NCBI GenBank assembly: GCA_937900515.1
Contig: CALCCU010000231.1
Span: 1-43,537 of the forward strand
DNA: 43,537 bases
Origin: an uncultured Gammaproteobacteria bacterium
GTDB taxonomy: Bacteria; Pseudomonadota; Gammaproteobacteria; Nitrosococcales; Methylophagaceae
Direction: 5' to 3'
Position numbers and translations under genes: made by a program. Shown one piece after another: positions 25,894 through 36,596 of this stretch. Each line of letters starts with the position of its first letter. The stretch's first letter is position 1. The notes under the pieces are model-generated. The model saw only the letters and a list, made by a program, of their open reading frames with translations, did not search any database and was not told the origin of the DNA.

Positions 25894-26870
25894 TATTTTG
25901 TCTCATATTGAGTACGAATTTCATTTGCTAACTGTGACACCGCCATTGCATACATTCTGCTGTGGTTATAACGCGTAATCGCATAAAAATTTTGGCGAGC
26001 TAACCAGTATTCTTCACCATAGCGTTGTGTAAGCGAAATCAAGGCAATCACATCATCACCATGGGGTAGCTCAGTCAAGCTTACACCTGCTTGTCTTAAT
26101 TCATCTCGATTCAAACTAGGTTTATAACCTTTTTCAACGAGCTCTGTTGGCTCTGCATCGTTCAATTTTGTAGGATGAACAATGCTCTCACCAGCAATCC
26201 AACCATGTCGGTTCAAGTAGTTAGCAATACTACCTATTGCATCCACAGGGTTTGTCCAAATATCTCGATGCTTGTCACCATCAAAATCAACGGAATATGC
26301 TCGATAACTGCTTGGCATAAATTGACCTAAGCCCATAGCACCTGCATAAGAACCTACTGGTTCAAGCTGAGATTTTTGTTCTTCACGCGTTAGTATTAAA
26401 AAGTGTTTTAGCTCACTTTTAAAAAAAGGGCTTCTTGGTGGGTAGCGAAAAGCCAGTGTTGATAACGCATCAATGACTCGATAGCTGCCTACATTACCGC
26501 CGTAACGTGTTTCCACACCTAAAATGGCAATAATAATTTCAGCTGGCACACCATACTGTTGCTCTGCTTTAGCTAATGTATCGCTGTGCTTTTTCCAAAA
26601 TTCTACACCACCGTTAATACGTTTATCTGTAATGAATATTTTACGATAATCATACCAAGGCTTACTTTTTTCTGCTGGACGGGATATCGCTTTAAGAATT
26701 GAGTCTTTAACTTCAACTTGTTCAAATAGCTGCTGAAGCTGCTGACGTTCAAACTGATGTTCAGTCACCATTTCATCAATAAACTCGGATACACCTGGAA
26801 GCTCGTTATCAGCATGAGCAGAAGTGATCTGTGTAAAAAATAATACACATAACAATATAATTTTCTTCAT
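25893..26870 (-). CDS. mltB: lytic murein transglycosylase B
   Basis: 325 residues with signal peptide MKKIILLCVLFFTQITSAHA; no lipobox is seen, so the form may be soluble in the periplasm. The catalytic glutamate is E120 (GVETRYG), and the family segments FKSELKHFLILTREE, GSYAGAMGLGQFMPSSYRAYSVDFDGDKHRDIW and ITRYNHSRMYAMAV follow. It cleaves glycan strands to 1,6-anhydro-muropeptides. ATGA overlap with the rodA stop shows coupling. Confidence 0.95.
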   Translation of the reverse strand: MKKIILLCVLFFTQITSAHADNELPGVSEFIDEMVTEHQFERQQLQQLFEQVEVKDSILKAISRPAEKSKPWYDYRKIFITDKRINGGVEFWKKHSDTLAKAEQQYGVPAEIIIAILGVETRYGGNVGSYRVIDALSTLAFRYPPRSPFFKSELKHFLILTREEQKSQLEPVGSYAGAMGLGQFMPSSYRAYSVDFDGDKHRDIWTNPVDAIGSIANYLNRHGWIAGESIVHPTKLNDAEPTELVEKGYKPSLNRDELRQAGVSLTELPHGDDVIALISLTQRYGEEYWLARQNFYAITRYNHSRMYAMAVSQLANEIRTQYETK

Positions 26871-27997
26871 GGTGTCATCATCCTTCGATGGGTGTGAATA
26901 GACATTAGGATACCGAAGCCAGCTAGTAAGGTCACCATTGATGTACCTCCATAACTGACCAAAGGTAACGGTACACCAACAACTGGCAATAATCCCGTCA
27001 CCATTCCGACATTAACAAAAACATAGACCAAGAAAGTCAGCGAAATACTCCCAGCTAATAATCGCGCAAAACTAGTTTGCGCTTGACTAGCAATATAAAC
27101 ACCTCTCGCCGCTATTAGTAGGTAAAGTCCTAGCAATAAAGCCACGCCAAATAAGCCGAATTCTTCAGCGATAACAGCAAAGATGAAATCAGTAGAGCGT
27201 TCAGGTAAAAATGCTAAGTGTGACTGTGTTCCCTCTAACCAACCACGACCAAATAGACCTCCCCCACCAATAGCTATTTTAGATTGAATAATATGATAAC
27301 CAGACCCAAGAGGGTCACTTTCTGGGTTCAAAAATGTCAGCACGCGTTGTTTTTGATAATCATGCATGACATACCATAAAACAGGCAGTGCAGACGTGCA
27401 GCTAATAATAAAACCGATAATAATTCGCCATGAAATACCTGATAAAAAAATAACAATCAGTCCCGAACTAGCAATTAGTAATGAAGTACCTAAATCAGGT
27501 TGTTTGGCAATTAATAACGACGGTACAATAATCATAATCATACCAACAATTAATCGCATAACCGTCGGTGCAAGGGGGCGTTCAGCTAAATATGCTGCGA
27601 CCAATATGGGTACTGCTAACTTCATCAACTCTGAGGGCTGAAAGCGAAATAATTTTAGATCTAACCAGCGCTGAGCACCTTTCCCCTCATGACCAAAAGC
27701 TAGAACGGCTACGAGTAATAATAAGCCCGCTCCATATAACCAATAAGATGAATCACGCATTCTATCAGGATGGATATTGGCGATTATTAGCATAATGAAT
27801 AAAGCGGCTGAAATACGAATAAGCTGACGAATCATTAGTGAAAAACTTTGATCTCCAGCGCTGTATAAAATCATTAATCCTGCACTCATCAGTATTAATA
27901 GTCCCATAAACAGCAGTGCATCAATATGTATCGTTGCTAAAGCTTTTGTAAGACTCCATCCTTGTGGATTGCGGTGATCAATAAGATAGCTATTCAC
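26867..27997 (-). CDS. rodA: rod-shape SEDS peptidoglycan glycosyltransferase RodA
   Basis: About 376 residues with ten membrane helices. It polymerises lipid II together with PBP2 in the elongasome. Typical elements are SAGDQSF, HPDRMRDSSYWLYGAGLLLL, LFRFQPSELMKLAVP, KQPDLGTSLLI, GGGGLFGRGWLEGTQSHLAFLPE, the catalytic Asp in PERSTDFIFAVIAEEFG and LPLVSYGGTSM. I prefer a GTG start at 27997, which overlaps the mrdA stop by eight bases and has GGGAT upstream; a TTG at 28012 would add five residues. Confidence 0.95.
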   Translation of the reverse strand: MNSYLIDHRNPQGWSLTKALATIHIDALLFMGLLILMSAGLMILYSAGDQSFSLMIRQLIRISAALFIMLIIANIHPDRMRDSSYWLYGAGLLLLVAVLAFGHEGKGAQRWLDLKLFRFQPSELMKLAVPILVAAYLAERPLAPTVMRLIVGMIMIIVPSLLIAKQPDLGTSLLIASSGLIVIFLSGISWRIIIGFIISCTSALPVLWYVMHDYQKQRVLTFLNPESDPLGSGYHIIQSKIAIGGGGLFGRGWLEGTQSHLAFLPERSTDFIFAVIAEEFGLFGVALLLGLYLLIAARGVYIASQAQTSFARLLAGSISLTFLVYVFVNVGMVTGLLPVVGVPLPLVSYGGTSMVTLLAGFGILMSIHTHRRMMTP

Positions 27998-29843
27998 TTG
28001 GCGTAATCCCAAAATACTGATCTATGACTTTACGAGCAATAGGTGCTGCCGTTCGACTACCACTGCCCCCATTTTCAGCAACGACAGCAACCACAATTTC
28101 AGGTGCATCTGCTGGTGCAAAAGCAATGAACAAGGCATGGTCATGTAATTTTTTTGCTAATGTTTCCGCATCGTATTTTTCATCTTGTTTTATCCCAAAC
28201 ACTTGCGCCGTGCCTGTTTTACCTGCAATTTCAAAATCTAAACCTTTACCGATATGCCTTGCCGTTCCTCGGGTACCATGGATAACTTCAACCATGGAGT
28301 CAATAATCGCTTCCCAATGTCGACTGCTTTCCATTGGTAAAGTTTCCGCAGACTCATTATTTAGTAATTCTAATTCACTCTGTCCACTACTCCTTGTTGC
28401 ACGAGCAACTTGTGGGGGAACAGTAACACCTCGCATCGCTAATACTGCAGTAGCATGTGCTAATTGAATAGGTGTAGTTTGATTAAAGCCTTGTCCGATT
28501 CCAGATATAACGGTTTCACCTGGATACCAAGCTTGATTACGAGTTGCTCTTTTCCACTCTCTTGATGGTGATAAACCTTTACTTTCACTAGGCAAATCAA
28601 TCCCTGTTTTTTGACCGAAATCGAATAAATCTAAGAAAGAATGAAGTCGATCAATTCCCAATGCATTTGCTAAATCATAAAAATAAATGTCACACGATTG
28701 TGCAATTGATTTTTTAAGGTCAACATGTCCATGTCCAGAATGCTTCCAACAACGGTACTTATGGTCTTGTCCTGGTAACTTAAACCAGCCTGGACAAAAA
28801 CTTTCAGTTTGTTCCGTAACAACACCTAATTCAAGACCAGCTAAAGCAACAAAAGGCTTGAGGGTTGATCCAGGTGGATATCGACCACGTAACGAGCGGT
28901 TGAACAAGGGCATTTCAACTGAGTCCCTTAATTCACCATAATCCTTAGTACTAATCCCTAACACAAATAAGTTCGGATCATAGTCAGGCTTACTCACCAT
29001 TGCCAGCACAGCACCTGTTTTAGGTTCTATGGCAACCACAGCACCATTGTATTCACCTAAAGCATCAGCAGCGACACGTTGCAGATTCACATCTAAATTT
29101 AGGAATAAATCTTTGCCAGAGATAGCAGGATTATTTTCCAATTCCCGAATTATGCGCCCTTGAACATTGGTTTCTACCTTCTGTAAACCGACCGTGCCAT
29201 GTAATAAGTCTTCATACTGTTTTTCTATGCCCGTTTTGCCTATCTGTAGGGTGCCTTTATAATCTTGTAGATCAATGCTTTTCTGATCACGCTCATTAAT
29301 ACGTCCAACATAACCGACCGTATGAGCAAACAAAGCGCCTTGCGGATAATGTCTAATCAAGCGTCCAACCACATCTACACCGGGTAATTTATGTCGATTG
29401 ACCGAAAATAAAGCAACTTCTTGTTCTGTTAGGCGCTGACGGAAAGTAAACTGTCGAAAACGGCGCTGTTTTTTAATTTGCTCTCTAATTTCTTCTAGTT
29501 CCAAATCAGGCATAGCAAATAATCGCCCTAACTCAGTCAATGTCGATTCCATATCGGGTACATTTTCTGGTGTGATTTCTAAACTGAAACTAGGAATATT
29601 TTCAGCTAAAACAATACCATTTCGATCATATATCAAGCCTCTTTGTGGACCTAGAGGAAGAATATCGACACGATTCCTATCTGCTAACGAGTCAAAATGC
29701 TCATGCTCAACCACCTGTAAAACAGCCAAGCGCACCATGACTACTGCAAATAGTAAACCAGCAAATAAGACTGAAAAGATCAAACGATCGTTAACGATCC
29801 GACCTTCCGTGAAGTGATCTTTTAATGTGAATTTTGTTGACAT
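27990..29843 (-). CDS. mrdA: penicillin-binding protein 2, elongasome transpeptidase
   Basis: 617 residues. One N-terminal membrane helix (about 21-45), a pedestal domain with RNRVDILPLGPQRGLIYDRNG, then the transpeptidase: S326-T-L-K329 (PPGSTLKPF), S383-C-D385, and K542-T-G544 (AGKTGTAQV). The Cys/His-rich insertion around 350-373 (FCPGW to HSGHGHV) is typical of PBP2 and may hold zinc. It cross-links glycan made by RodA along the cell cylinder and is the target of mecillinam-type beta-lactams. Confidence 0.97.
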   Translation of the reverse strand: MSTKFTLKDHFTEGRIVNDRLIFSVLFAGLLFAVVMVRLAVLQVVEHEHFDSLADRNRVDILPLGPQRGLIYDRNGIVLAENIPSFSLEITPENVPDMESTLTELGRLFAMPDLELEEIREQIKKQRRFRQFTFRQRLTEQEVALFSVNRHKLPGVDVVGRLIRHYPQGALFAHTVGYVGRINERDQKSIDLQDYKGTLQIGKTGIEKQYEDLLHGTVGLQKVETNVQGRIIRELENNPAISGKDLFLNLDVNLQRVAADALGEYNGAVVAIEPKTGAVLAMVSKPDYDPNLFVLGISTKDYGELRDSVEMPLFNRSLRGRYPPGSTLKPFVALAGLELGVVTEQTESFCPGWFKLPGQDHKYRCWKHSGHGHVDLKKSIAQSCDIYFYDLANALGIDRLHSFLDLFDFGQKTGIDLPSESKGLSPSREWKRATRNQAWYPGETVISGIGQGFNQTTPIQLAHATAVLAMRGVTVPPQVARATRSSGQSELELLNNESAETLPMESSRHWEAIIDSMVEVIHGTRGTARHIGKGLDFEIAGKTGTAQVFGIKQDEKYDAETLAKKLHDHALFIAFAPADAPEIVVAVVAENGGSGSRTAAPIARKVIDQYFGITPSE

Positions 29844-29862
29844 GAACTAGCTCATATCACTG

Positions 29863-30345
29863 CTAAGAAACATGAAATGTTCGTCTTAGACTTCTTAGCA
29901 CTGCGTAAGTCACAGGCCATAGCAAAGTACTCGATAATGCAGGTAACCCAAAAGACAGATCTAGACTAAGTGGCGTAAGCAATAAAAATATCATCTGCAT
30001 CAGCAGTATCAGCGAGAACACACTCATAGCTTGTTGCCAAATTGGATACTGACGTATTTGTAAATGCGTCAACATCACAATATAACAAATCAATGCATAA
30101 CTAAATGCCAAGACACCTAATGGTCCCCCCATAAGCAGATCCATAACAAGCCCTACCAGCCATGCATAACCCACCCCTACTCGTTGAGGTGCTGCCATCG
30201 TCCAATAGATAAGTACTAAAACGACCCATTCTGGTCGAACAAGTCTTACCGAATCAGGTAATGGCATAAGCATTAAAATCATTGCTACTAATAGACTCAT
30301 AACAATAATACTTCCGCCTTGAGATGTTTTATTGATCAATTTCAT
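29863..30345 (-). CDS. mreD: rod-shape determining protein MreD
   Basis: 160 residues, five membrane helices. Typical are LPDSVRLVRPEWVVLVLIYW, VGYAWLVGLVMDLLMGGPLGV and RQYPIWQQAM. It is the small inner-membrane partner of MreC in the elongasome. Its ATG lies within the last codons of mreC (17-base overlap), so translation is coupled. Confidence 0.95.
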   Translation of the reverse strand: MKLINKTSQGGSIIVMSLLVAMILMLMPLPDSVRLVRPEWVVLVLIYWTMAAPQRVGVGYAWLVGLVMDLLMGGPLGVLAFSYALICYIVMLTHLQIRQYPIWQQAMSVFSLILLMQMIFLLLTPLSLDLSFGLPALSSTLLWPVTYAVLRSLRRTFHVS

Positions 30346-31213
30346 CTCCTAATTTATTGGCAGAAGGTGCTATTTCCGCATCAATATTTGTTGCATTCAA
30401 AACTAATAATACTTCACGGCTAGTAGACAAATGTGCAGATGATTTTACTCTAACCTCAGAAAAAGCTTTACCTTGTGGATATGCGATTGATTCGACAATA
30501 CCGACGGGGTAACCAGAAGGAAAGCGTCCCCCTAGACCTGATGTAACCAATAGGTCTCCGACGCGTATATCAGCATTATGGGGAAGATAATCAACACCTA
30601 ATGACTCAGCTAGTCCTTTACCCGTAACAATTGCTCGCAGACCGTTTCGATTGACTTGTACAGGGATAGCATGGTTTGGATTCGTCAATAACACTACATA
30701 ACTAGAAAAGGCCGACACTCTGACCACTTGTCCCATGACGCCTTGTGCATCTAAGACCGCCTGCCCTACATGCACACCATCCCTCTCACCTTTATTAATC
30801 ACAACTTGTTGTGAGAATGGATCAAGATCGATAGTGAGTATTTCAGCCACTTTAACTCTGTCACGCAATCGAAATGACGAACCCAGCAATTCTCTTAGCC
30901 GTAGGTTTTCACGCTCTAAGTCTTCCAGTTTTTGTAAACGCTGATTATTGAGTAGATTAGTAACTTCTAGTTCTGCATTTTTTTCTTTTAACTCCTGACG
31001 CCCAACAAAAAAGTCACTAAACCAGTCCACTGCATTACGAGGTAATGATGCAGCAGCTTGAATCGGGTAAACGGCCGCAGATAGATTACTCCGCACTGAT
31101 GCAAAGCTATTTAATCTAGTATCTAAGAAAAACAACACCGTAGAAGCGATTAGCGCTAATAACAGTCTTAAATTTAAAGATGGGTCATTGCTAAATAATG
31201 GTTTGATAATCAA
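30329..31213 (-). CDS. mreC: rod-shape determining protein MreC
   Basis: 294 residues. A short cytoplasmic end, one membrane helix (about 15-32), a coiled coil (about 72-108, EKNAELEVTNLLNNQRLQ onward) and a periplasmic beta domain (VKVAEILTIDLDPFSQQVVINKG, GVMGQVVRVSAFSSYVVLLT, DLLVTSGLGGRFPSGYPVG). It scaffolds PBP2 and RodA. The only reasonable start is TTG at 31213, just after AGGGACC. A strong hairpin with T tract separates it from mreB, so mreC and later genes depend on read-through or on another promoter. Confidence 0.94.
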   Translation of the reverse strand: MIIKPLFSNDPSLNLRLLLALIASTVLFFLDTRLNSFASVRSNLSAAVYPIQAAASLPRNAVDWFSDFFVGRQELKEKNAELEVTNLLNNQRLQKLEDLERENLRLRELLGSSFRLRDRVKVAEILTIDLDPFSQQVVINKGERDGVHVGQAVLDAQGVMGQVVRVSAFSSYVVLLTNPNHAIPVQVNRNGLRAIVTGKGLAESLGVDYLPHNADIRVGDLLVTSGLGGRFPSGYPVGIVESIAYPQGKAFSEVRVKSSAHLSTSREVLLVLNATNIDAEIAPSANKLGDEIDQ

Positions 31214-31226
31214 GGTCCCTGAAATT

Positions 31227-31261
31227 AAAAAACCTTTGCAGAATTAAAATCTGCAAAGGTT
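31227..31261 (-). terminator. terminator/attenuator between mreB and mreC
   Basis: A perfect 12-bp stem, AACCTTTGCAGA (31231-31242) with TCTGCAAAGGTT (31250-31261), has a 7-base loop. On the minus strand it is followed by TTTTAATTTC, giving six consecutive T including the stem edge. It starts 22 bases after the mreB stop and ends 14-18 bases before the mreC start. It should end most transcripts after mreB, keeping MreB in excess over MreC and MreD. Confidence 0.88.
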
Positions 31262-31283
31262 CAGAACAATCTACAGTGATTTA

Positions 31284-32423
<1,140 letters not shown>

Positions 32424-32449
32424 TTAGTAAAATTTACTTGGAACCGTCG

Positions 32450-32737
32450 ATGAGTTTAGATAAAACCGATGTAGAAAAAATTGCCTATTTAGCCCGCTTA
32501 GCAATTGATGACAATGATATCCCTGAATATGCGCAAGATTTAAATAATATTTTCGATCTTGTTGAACAGTTAAATGATGCCGATACCAGCACTATTAGCC
32601 CAATGGCACACCCTTTCGACGCCAAACAACGTTTACGTGCAGATACTGTGACAGAAACAAATCAACGCGAAAAATTTCAAGCTATTGCGCCTAAAACTGA
32701 AGATGGCGTCTACCTTGTCCCTCAAGTTATAGAATAA
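32450..32737 (+). CDS. gatC: Asp-tRNA(Asn)/Glu-tRNA(Gln) amidotransferase subunit C
   Basis: 95 residues from the ATG at 32450 (MSLDKTDVEKIAYLARLAI), the usual GatC start and length; a GTG at 32414 is the longer alternative. GatC is the small belt subunit that stabilises GatA and GatB. The segments LNNIFDLVEQLNDADT and TDGVYLVPQVIE-like end (here EDGVYLVPQVIE) are typical. It is followed 64 bases later by gatA. Confidence 0.95.
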   Translation: MSLDKTDVEKIAYLARLAIDDNDIPEYAQDLNNIFDLVEQLNDADTSTISPMAHPFDAKQRLRADTVTETNQREKFQAIAPKTEDGVYLVPQVIE

Positions 32738-32801
32738 GTTGCGCTAGTCCATTAGCAATTAACTAGTTAACGTTATATTTCAAAGAAATACAGGCAAAAC
32801 C

Positions 32802-34256
32802 ATGCACACTAAATCTCTTTCAGAACTTTCTGCGGCACTTCATAGTGGTGAAATTAGCAGTGTTGAATTAACTCAGCACTATCTTGATCGCATTAAAACT
32901 CATAATGATGATATCAATGCATTTATTACAATTTGTGAAGAATCAGCCCTAGAACAAGCTCGCGCAGCTGATACTCAGCTACAAAATAAAACAGCCGGTA
33001 AATTAACGGGGATTCCGCTCGCACATAAAGATATTTTCTGTACCGAAGGTGTACGCACAAGCTGTGCATCAAAAATGCTGGATAACTTTATTTCTCCTTA
33101 TAACGCAACTGTTGTCGATAAGCTTAATGCTGCTGGAATGGTGACCTTAGGCAAAACTAATATGGATGAGTTTGCGATGGGCTCATCAAATGAAACAAGC
33201 TTTTATGGCCCCGTAAAAAACCCTTGGGATACTGACCGTGTTCCTGGCGGCTCATCAGGAGGTTCTGCAGCTGCGATGGCAGCAAGACTAGCTCCTATCG
33301 CGACTGGTACGGATACAGGTGGCTCTATTCGTCAACCAGCATCACTATGTAACCTAACGGGCTTAAAACCAACTTATGGACGTATCTCTCGCTATGGGAT
33401 GATTGCGTTTGCTTCAAGCCTCGATCAAGCAGGCCCAATGGCACACAGTGCAGAAGATGCGGCTTTATTACTTAATGTAATGGCAGGCTTTGATGAACGT
33501 GATTCAACCAGTGTTGAACGTGATGTGCCTGATTACACCGATACTTTAAATAACTCTCTTGAAGGCCTGCGCATTGGTCTACCTAAAGAGTTCTTTAGTG
33601 AAGGTTTAGACCCACAAATTGCTGAAACGGTAAATGCAGCGATTAAAACCTATGAATCTTTAGGTGCAACGGTTAAAGAAATTACGCTTCCTAATAGTAA
33701 GTTAGCTGTACCAACTTATTATGTAGTAGCTCCAGCCGAATGTTCATCTAACCTATCTCGTATGGATGGTGTTCGATTTGGACATCGTTGTGAAGAACCT
33801 ACAGATCTTAATGATTTATATGAGCGTTCTCGCGGTGAAGGTTTTGGCGAAGAAGTAAAACGTCGCATTATGATAGGTACTTATGCCTTATCTGCGGGTT
33901 ACTATGACGCTTATTATCTAAAAGCACAGAAATGCCGCCGCCTAATCAGCGAGGACTTCAAACAAGCATTTGAAGAAGTTGACGTTATTATGGGACCAAC
34001 TGCACCCACAACTGCATTCAAATTAGGTGACAAGAAAGATGATCCTGTTGCGATGTATCTTGCTGATATTTATACGATCAGCACAAACCTAGCTGGCTTG
34101 CCTGGCATGTCGATTCCTGCTGGTTTTGTTGAAGGACTACCTGTTGGCCTACAACTTATCGGTAACTACTTTGATGAAGCGCGTTTGTTAAATGTTGCTC
34201 ACCGTTACCAACAAGTAACCGATTGGCATCAACAAACACCAGAAAGTTTTAAATAA
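32802..34256 (+). CDS. gatA: Asp-tRNA(Asn)/Glu-tRNA(Gln) amidotransferase subunit A
   Basis: 484 residues, full length. This is the glutaminase half of GatCAB and supplies ammonia for converting misacylated Glu-tRNA(Gln) or Asp-tRNA(Asn). The amidase catalytic triad is intact: K76 (AHKDIF), S151 ([10 protein letters not shown]) and S175 ([12 protein letters not shown]). The C-terminal end [21 protein letters not shown] is normal. Unlike most relatives, gatB does not follow; a stable hairpin and an acetolactate synthase-type gene do. Confidence 0.97.
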   Translation: MHTKSLSELSAALHSGEISSVELTQHYLDRIKTHNDDINAFITICEESALEQARAADTQLQNKTAGKLTGIPLAHKDIFCTEGVRTSCASKMLDNFISPYNATVVDKLNAAGMVTLGKTNMDEFAMGSSNETSFYGPVKNPWDTDRVPGGSSGGSAAAMAARLAPIATGTDTGGSIRQPASLCNLTGLKPTYGRISRYGMIAFASSLDQAGPMAHSAEDAALLLNVMAGFDERDSTSVERDVPDYTDTLNNSLEGLRIGLPKEFFSEGLDPQIAETVNAAIKTYESLGATVKEITLPNSKLAVPTYYVVAPAECSSNLSRMDGVRFGHRCEEPTDLNDLYERSRGEGFGEEVKRRIMIGTYALSAGYYDAYYLKAQKCRRLISEDFKQAFEEVDVIMGPTAPTTAFKLGDKKDDPVAMYLADIYTISTNLAGLPGMSIPAGFVEGLPVGLQLIGNYFDEARLLNVAHRYQQVTDWHQQTPESFK

Positions 34257-34265
34257 ATTAAATAT

Positions 34266-34292
34266 GTGACATTCAAACAATTTGGGTGTCAC
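34266..34292 (+). terminator. hairpin after gatA
   Basis: GTGACATTCAAA and TTTGGGTGTCAC form a 12-bp stem with two G-U pairs and a CAA loop, nine bases after the gatA stop. The following AGTTTAAATT is a poor U tract. It may be a weak terminator or an RNA-processing or stability stem that separates gatCA from the next gene. Confidence 0.5.
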
Positions 34293-34324
34293 AGTTTAAA
34301 TTCTAGTAGACAAGGAGCCTCAAT

Positions 34325-35956
34325 ATGAAGGCATCAGAACTCTTTATTCGTAGTCTTGAGAACGAAGGGGTTGAATATATCTTTGGTATTCCTGGCGAAG
34401 AAAATTTAGATGTTATGGATTCGCTGCTAGATTCGAATATTAAATTCATTACCACTCGCCATGAACAAGGTGCAGCCTTTATGGCTGATGTATATGGCCG
34501 ATTAACAGGTCGCGCGGGTGTATGTCTCGCTACCCTGGGCCCTGGTGCAACTAATTTAATTACGGGTGTTGCTGATGCCAATATGGATAATGCACCACTC
34601 GTAGCAATCGCAGGACAAGCAGCGACTAATCGATTACATAAAGAGTCTCACCAAGTGCTGGACCTAGAGGCTATGTTTCTGCCCATCACTAAATATTCTA
34701 CTCGTATCGTTGGACCAGAAGCTATAACTGAAATAGTGAGAAAAGCATTCAAAGTGGCTCAAACAGATAAAAGTGGTGCCTGCTTCATTGAGTTTCCTGA
34801 AAATATTGCCGAGATGGAAATCGAAGACACGCCACTTCGAATAAAAAATGCTTCTCCCGCAGAGCCTGCTGCCGAGCAAGTAGAACAAGCTGCCAAACTC
34901 ATATCAGAAGCAAAAAATCCGATCATCCTAGCGGGTAATGGCGTAGTGAGATCGGGCGCATCAAAAGCCTTAGCTGAGTTTGCACTGTCACTGGGAATTC
35001 CTGTCGCAAATACTTTTATGGCCAAAGGAGTTATTCCATTCAATCATCCCATGGCCTTAGGCAGTGTCGGACTCCAATCAGGTGATTACGCAAACTGTGG
35101 TTTTGCAAATGCCGATGTCATTATCTGCATTGGCTACGATATGGTCGAGTACCACCCTTATCTATGGCACCCTTCTCGTGACCGTGCCATTATTCATATT
35201 GATACTACTCATGCTGAAGTCGATGCCTATTACAGTGTGGTATTAGGTGTTATTGGTAATATTAATCATAGTTTAAACCGTATTGCCGCTATCAGTACTC
35301 CACATAAAGGCAAAGCAATGCGTACTTTGCGGAATAGTCTGATTCAGGACATGAATCAACACCGTGATGATGCTGAATTTCCCATTAAACCACAAAAGAT
35401 CATCTGGGACTTACGTACTGCGATGGACCTGAAAGATATCGTTATTTGCGATGTTGGTGCCCATAAAATGTGGATGTCTCGCATGTTCCGCTGTGAGCAC
35501 CCCAATACTTGTATTATCTCAAATGGCTTCGCCAGTATGGGGATCGCAGTACCTGGAGCGATTGCGGCCAAACTCGCCAACCCAAACCGAAATGTCGTGG
35601 CAGTCACTGGTGATGCAGGATTTTTAATGAATTCTCAAGAAATTGAAACTGCAATGCGCTTAAATATCGCAATTGTTATTTTGATTTGGAATGATGCAAG
35701 CTATGGCCTAATCGAGTGGAAACAACAAAACCAGTTTGGTCGTACCAGTAATGTTAAATTTACCAATCCAGACTTTGTCCAATATGCTCAATCTTTTGGT
35801 GCCGTAGGTATTAAAATTAATAGTACAGAAGAATTAATGCCCGAACTAACTGAAGCGTTTAACCGCGATACAGTCACCATTCTTGATTGCCCCGTTGATT
35901 ATCGAGAAAACCTTAAATTAACCGAAACCTTAGGTCAATTAACCTCTGCACACTAA
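34325..35956 (+). CDS. thiamine-diphosphate enzyme, stand-alone acetolactate synthase large subunit type
   Basis: 543 residues. The N-terminal pyrimidine-binding domain has FGIPGEENLD, the catalytic glutamate E47 (TRHEQGAAFMA) and GPGATNLITG. The central domain is a Rossmann-like region, and the C-terminal domain holds the ThDP/Mg motif GDAGF followed by IWNDASYGLIEWKQQ. This is the family annotated as acetolactate synthase large subunit and related to AlsS; it condenses pyruvate or a related 2-oxo acid. No IlvN-type regulatory subunit is adjacent, so it may act alone, and the substrate is not certain. AAGGAGCC gives an excellent ribosome site. The TlpA gene follows by 23 bases. Confidence 0.85.
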   Translation: MKASELFIRSLENEGVEYIFGIPGEENLDVMDSLLDSNIKFITTRHEQGAAFMADVYGRLTGRAGVCLATLGPGATNLITGVADANMDNAPLVAIAGQAATNRLHKESHQVLDLEAMFLPITKYSTRIVGPEAITEIVRKAFKVAQTDKSGACFIEFPENIAEMEIEDTPLRIKNASPAEPAAEQVEQAAKLISEAKNPIILAGNGVVRSGASKALAEFALSLGIPVANTFMAKGVIPFNHPMALGSVGLQSGDYANCGFANADVIICIGYDMVEYHPYLWHPSRDRAIIHIDTTHAEVDAYYSVVLGVIGNINHSLNRIAAISTPHKGKAMRTLRNSLIQDMNQHRDDAEFPIKPQKIIWDLRTAMDLKDIVICDVGAHKMWMSRMFRCEHPNTCIISNGFASMGIAVPGAIAAKLANPNRNVVAVTGDAGFLMNSQEIETAMRLNIAIVILIWNDASYGLIEWKQQNQFGRTSNVKFTNPDFVQYAQSFGAVGIKINSTEELMPELTEAFNRDTVTILDCPVDYRENLKLTETLGQLTSAH

Positions 35957-35979
35957 CATATAGCGTTAAGGCTCTAATT

Positions 35980-36486
35980 ATGAAATCTCAGCACCGCCAC
36001 ATCTTTTTCGCATTAGCACTTATTATTGCTCTCTTTGCTATTAACTGGATAAATAGTGGCTCAAATATGCGACCAGAGCTCTCATTTACCGATATTGATG
36101 GTAAGTCCCACAGCCTAGAACAATATAATGGCAAACCTATCCTAGTTACTTTCTGGGCAACAGACTGCACAGGGTGCATCCAAGAAATGCCAGATCTTAT
36201 TGCTTTGCATAAACAATATACAAGCAAAGGTCTAGTCATGATTGATGTTGCTATGGCTCATGATTCGCCAGAACATATCAAAGCAATGCGCGATGAACGT
36301 CAGCTACCCTTCATTATCACATGGGATAGTAACAATGAAATTGCTCAAGCTTTTGATAATGTGCGAGTGACCCCTACCCACTTCTTGATTGATCCAAACG
36401 GCGAAATAACGATGCGCAAAATAGGTGCGATTAATAAAAAATTATTAGAAAGCAAGCTCTATAGCATGGGACTTACAGCCAGTTAA
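35980..36486 (+). CDS. membrane-anchored thioredoxin-like protein (TlpA/ResA family)
   Basis: 168 residues. One N-terminal membrane helix (about 8-25) anchors a periplasmic thioredoxin fold. The redox motif is C63-T-G-C66 (WATDCTGCIQEMP), and the cis-proline loop is VTPTHFLID. TlpA/ResA proteins reduce disulfides in exported proteins, often cytochrome c or copper centres. The target here is unknown. It follows the acetolactate synthase-like gene by 23 bases with AAGG upstream of the ATG and is probably cotranscribed. Confidence 0.9.
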   Translation: MKSQHRHIFFALALIIALFAINWINSGSNMRPELSFTDIDGKSHSLEQYNGKPILVTFWATDCTGCIQEMPDLIALHKQYTSKGLVMIDVAMAHDSPEHIKAMRDERQLPFIITWDSNNEIAQAFDNVRVTPTHFLIDPNGEITMRKIGAINKKLLESKLYSMGLTAS

Positions 36487-36596
36487 CCATTAATCATCTG
36501 TTAAGTTAATCTTATATATGGTATAAAGTTCGGCTTTGTAGTTTTCGTTGGACGCATTTGCGTTTCAACATCATGTTCAATTAGGAGCGATTTAAT

